Below the pieces are notes generated by a model. The model did no database searches. It was not told the origin of the DNA and saw only the letters and a program-made list of their open reading frames with translations. This document shows, in pieces, positions 60,801-64,000 of a DNA stretch of 64,000 nt (positions within the stretch are counted from its first letter, which is position 1; every line of letters starts with the position of its first letter). A program made the translations under genes and the position numbers. This DNA comes from Prorocentrum cordatum. Taxonomy: Eukaryota > Sar > Dinophyceae > Prorocentrales > Prorocentraceae. The stretch is from positions 318,933 through 382,932 of the forward strand of contig CAUYUJ010011558.1 in NCBI GenBank assembly GCA_963575745.1. Direction: 5' to 3'.

Positions 60801-61330
60801 GAATCCGTGGAAACCCTAGCAAATGTTTAAAGCGAATGTGCGCGGCGCGAAGGCGAGAGCCACATTTTGAAAAGGAGCCGCCCTCACCCCGTGAAACCCT
60901 TTCAGTGTGTTGAAACGAAGGTGCGCGGCGCTAAGGCGAGAGCCACATATTGAAAACCACCCGCCCTCAATCGGTGAAACTCTTGCCAACTTAAAAATAA
61001 GGTGTGCGCGGCGCGAAGGCGAGAGCCACATGTTGAAAACCACCCGCCCTCAATCCGTGAAGCTCTTGCAAAATGTGAAAACGAATGTGCGCGGCGCTAA
61101 GGCGAGAGCCACTTGTTGAAAACCACCCGCCCTCAATCCGTGAAGCTCTTGCCAAGTTTCAAAAAAGAATGTGCGCGGCGCGAAGGCGAGAGCCACGTTT
61201 TGAAAACCACCCGCCCTCAATCCGTGAAGCTCTTAAACATTTGTAGCATTAATGTGCGCAGCGCGAAGGCGAGAGCCACGTTTTGAAAACCACCCGCCCT
61301 CAATCCGTGAAACTGTTGTCATGTTTTCAT
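60800..61330. repeat. 83-bp tandem array, six full copies
   Basis: GTGCGCGGCGCGAAGGCGAG starts at 60838, 60921, 61004, 61087, 61171 and 61254, so the period is 83, 83, 83, 84 and 83 bp. Conserved parts are GGCGAGAGCCAC, TTTTGAAAACCACCCGCCC and TCAATCCGTGAARCTCTT. About 15-20 bp before each start is more variable. A diverged partial unit precedes the first copy. GGC-GAGA-GCC can form a tetraloop hairpin. No frame is open through the array. Confidence 0.93.
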
Positions 61331-61436
61331 CTTCAGAGTCATAAAAGGTGAGGAAGTCTCAGGCAAAACGCCCGGCCCGCCCTTAAACTTGGACTCGGGT
61401 TGCGGCAGGAAGGAGTTAGTTCTAAGGAAAAAGAAT

Positions 61437-61580
61437 TGAGGAGGAGGAATCGAAGGCGCAGGCGGAAGCGGAGGCGGAGGCGGCGGAGGAGGAGGAGGAG
61501 GTGGAGGACGAGGATGAGGGAGGAGGAGGAGGAGGAGGAGAAGGACGAGGAGGAGGAGGAGGAGGAGGAGGAGGCGGGGG
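61437..61580. repeat. GAG/GGCGGA array
   Basis: Imperfect GAG and GGCGGA repeats. Confidence 0.93.
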
Positions 61581-62176
61581 AGGCGGGTGTGTGCAACTCT
61601 TCGTGTCTTCGATTATGTTGAACGTGAGCTCCCAGTACAGCCGCAGACCTCCTCATCTTCCGTCCTCTTGCTGCTGCTCCTCTTCGTCTTCTTATTCTGC
61701 CCGTTTCTCCTTAGTAGGCGCGCCAGACCAGAACCCCAGCCAGCTTGCAGGTGCCCACGGAAGTGTCTTATCCCCCGAATGCCCTGGGGACGCGCAAAAA
61801 ATGCTTTGGACCACTTGATGAATCATGAATTTCGACGATACACGTGTTCCCTGGCGATGTGGCGATGAATCTACCCCCTGGCGTCTGCAAGCTGTCTACT
61901 CTTGGCGATACGTTCCGTAGTTGCTGTGATCATCTCCGGGGAAGCTTGCACATGTTTTCTTGAAGTAATCCTTTGGTGATTCAGAAGTCGTCATCTTCTT
62001 TGGAGTTTACTGATTTTGCAGCTCGGGGGAATTTGGCCGTTCATGCCAAGAGGGTGCGGGAAAAAGGCTGACGTCCAAAATTGGAGCCGCGTGTCGCGGA
62101 TGCAGGGGGAGCCCTATTGCAAAACAACGGCGCCATTGTCCTTTCAAGCCGTTGGCTAGTTGTTCGATAGGGGGCG

Positions 62177-62293
62177 ATGGCGGGCCGGGGGGGCTACGTC
62201 AACGGCCGCTATGTCGCCAACCTCTCCTCGAAGGGCCGTGGCAAGGGTGGCGGAGACGGCAGCCGACAGGGTTTGCAAATCTACGCGATGAAG
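62177..62293 (+). CDS. Possible first exon, RG/GK-rich N-terminus
   Basis: MAGRGGYVNGRYVANL then SSKGRGKGGG and GLQIYAMK, about 39 residues before the sequence turns into a TTC/TCC array. The composition (Arg/Gly, Lys/Gly) resembles an RNA-binding or basic N-terminus and the sequence is not repetitive. The donor site and further exons are not identified, so this may be chance. Confidence 0.22.
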
Positions 62294-62310
62294 TGCTCTT
62301 CTTCCTCTTT

Positions 62311-62342
<32 letters not shown>

Positions 62343-62670
62343 TCCCTCCTTCTTCTTCTGCTTCCTCCTCCTCCTCCTGGTCTCCTTCTCCCCCTTCCTC
62401 TAGTCCGTCCCCTTCCTCCTCTATCCCCCGGCCCTATCCCTCATGTCCCTCAGGTTCCGTCTGCTCCTCCTCCCTTTCCTCCACCTGCTCCACTCCCCGC
62501 TCACCCTCCTTCCCTCCTTCCCTCTTCTCCCTCTGCTCCCCCTTCTCGTTCGCCTCTTCCTCCCATTCCTCCTGCTCCCCTCTCTCCCCCTCCCGTCCTC
62601 CTCGTCCCTACCCCCTCTCCGCCTCCTCCCGCTCCTCCTCGTCCTCCGCCTGCCTCTCCCCCGCAGTGCG
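62291..62670. repeat. TTC / TCC pyrimidine array
   Basis: TTC repeats at 62298-62360 pass into irregular CTCC-rich sequence. Confidence 0.9.
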
Positions 62671-63042
62671 TGAGCGCTGACTGCCGCAGGAGCCCTGACC
62701 CTCATGTGACCGGTGGTCTGAGCACCGACTGTAGCGAGAATGTCTGCCATTCTTCTCTTCGGCTCCGCCTGCAGCCGCTGCTGCTGCTCCTTCTCAGCCT
62801 CTTCCTTTTCCCCTGTTCGTCCTAGGCTCCTCGCCGATCCCTTGTCAGGAGGAGGATGCGTTCCTGGCTTCGGAGGATGCTCAGGGCTTATCATCGGGAT
62901 GCCAAAGCGTCGCAACATACAAAACCACATTCGCGACACTGACACCAACGAAGCGACCAGCGCCGACGCAGCAGACTCCCCCATCCACCACGACAGAGCC
63001 GACGACAGAGAAGACGACGACTGGTTGTAACCATGGGGATAA

Positions 63043-63432
63043 TTCATACGAAGATCGACGCACGCAGCCCTAGAGCATGCTCTGCGCGCAGGCGTTGAGG
63101 ACTGGCCTACGGTATACTTCACACGGAAGTGGCGGTGGGCATCGCGCGTCGCAACCCACGACTACGACAGATGGACGCGGTTCTCACTACAATGGACCCC
63201 GAACACCCACGACCCACGCCAAACCCTACGACGCCACGGAGGACAACGGAAAAGATGGGATGCCGAAATCACACCATTCGTACGCACAGTCACTACACAC
63301 TAGGGAGACGACGACCACAAAAGGTGGATACACATTGCGACGGACAAGAAAGCATGGTCGGCGTTGGAGGCGAAATTTCTGGCTCATTTCAATTGTGGGG
63401 ATTGTGTGCGAAACTCCCACTTCACGGTCTGA
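63043..63432 (+). pseudogene. LINE D: C-terminal fragment of a reverse transcriptase polyprotein
   Basis: In frame 1 the sequence reads RKWRWASRVATHDYDRWT, then GGQRKRWDAEITPFVR and, after an in-frame TAG at 63301-63303, HKRWIHIATDKKAWSALEAK. The pattern RW..R.LxW.P, GxxRxRWxxEI and W...A.D...W..LE is the conserved tail of many LINE reverse transcriptases. It ends at TGA 63430-63432. Upstream the frame is closed by TAA at 63040. Only the tail survives, consistent with a 5' truncation. Confidence 0.7.
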
Positions 63433-63539
63433 GTCCTTCTCCTCCCTCCTTCCCCCTCGACGAAGGTTCTTTCTCGGCGCTCCGGCGCCACCGCCGGGCT
63501 CTCGTAGGGCCGTCCCTGCCGGGACGACTGACTGGCGCT

Positions 63540-63570
63540 TCGCCTCGCCTCGCCTCGCCTCGCCTCGCTT
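63540..63570. repeat. CGCCT pentamer repeat
   Basis: Five to six CGCCT units. Confidence 0.9.
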
Positions 63571-63689
63571 CCTCGCCGATCCCTTCCCGACCCCTCCCCT
63601 CCTCCGCGGGGGGCATCAGGCGGGGCTAGGACAGGGATTACCCCAGTGCGACCCTACCTAGAAGTTGGAGCCCCTAGGAAAGCAGCATT

Positions 63690-64000
63690 AGTTGCTATGC
63701 TATGCTATGCCATGCTATGCTGCGCTATGCTATGCTATGCTATACTATGCTATGCTATGCTATGCTATGCTATGCTATGCTATGATGCGCCATGCTACGA
63801 TATGCTATGCAATGCTAAACTATGATATGCTATGCCATGCTGTGCTGTGCTATGCTATGCTATGATATACTATGCTAAGCTGTGATATGCTATGTTATGC
63901 TATGCTATGCTATGCTATGATATGCTGCGCTTTGCTATGCTGTGCTGTGCTGTGCTGCGCTATGCTATGCTATGTTATGCTATGCTATGCTATGCTATTT
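63690..64000. repeat. TATGC pentanucleotide array (runs off the window)
   Basis: About 60 units of CTATG with variants TGCGC, TATGA and TGTGC. It begins after AGCAGCATTAGTTG and continues to the last base. Confidence 0.97.

Noticed and set aside
60800-61330. CRISPR-like array
   Set aside because: Repeats are about 60-65 bp with 15-20 bp variable parts that are still related to each other, there are no cas genes, and the setting is eukaryotic. It is a tandem satellite.

Overview
The window looks like nuclear DNA of a GC-rich core dinoflagellate. Four things point there: very sparse coding sequence in a sea of microsatellites, minisatellites and degenerate retrotransposons; a host gene cut into tiny exons whose introns start with GC or GA instead of GT; non-LTR elements with the alanine/serine-rich reverse transcriptase motif B that I associate with dinoflagellate LINEs; and a long Ty1/copia polyprotein with a methyltransferase-like insertion. 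No rRNA, tRNA, CRISPR array or spliced-leader gene was recognised.

The one confident host gene is a Rab GTPase of the Rab18/RabC type on the + strand. Seven exons of 30-111 nt (1303-1350, 7932-7976, 9935-9964, 12373-12483, 17810-17845, 30144-30218, 30845-30904) join in one frame from the switch II motif WDTAGQ to the C-terminal helix. All are multiples of three and all junctions are phase 0. The 5' exons (P-loop, switch I) and the prenylated tail are not found. The introns, up to 12.3 kb, hold most of the repeats.

Layout: 1-31 kb is the Rab gene. Inside its introns are a broken LINE (LINE A, about 4.14-7.34 kb), trinucleotide arrays, arrays of TTGG spaced by 10-11 bp, several minisatellites, and a 5.1-kb satellite of about 102-bp units (22.24-27.4 kb) containing a 1.7-kb segmental duplication. 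At 31.1-34.3 kb lies LINE B on the minus strand, with reverse transcriptase and RNase H remnants. From 34.5 to 39.06 kb there is repeat-rich DNA with no recognised gene. From 39070 to 48850 lies a nearly intact copia element on the minus strand: 183-bp LTRs differing at 3 positions, GCTGC target duplications, a gag ORF and a 2537-aa pol ORF in the +1 frame. It sits between a CGT microsatellite and a LINE-type 3' fragment (48.85-51.66 kb). From 52 to 64 kb there are a small TIR element, GAT and ACG arrays, a coiled-coil ORF followed by a decayed endonuclease/reverse transcriptase (LINE C, 54.67-59.23 kb), a regular 83-bp tandem array (60.80-61.33 kb), the 3' end of another LINE (63.04-63.43 kb), and a TATGC pentanucleotide array that runs off the window.

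Family assignments come from motifs read by eye. No database search was possible.
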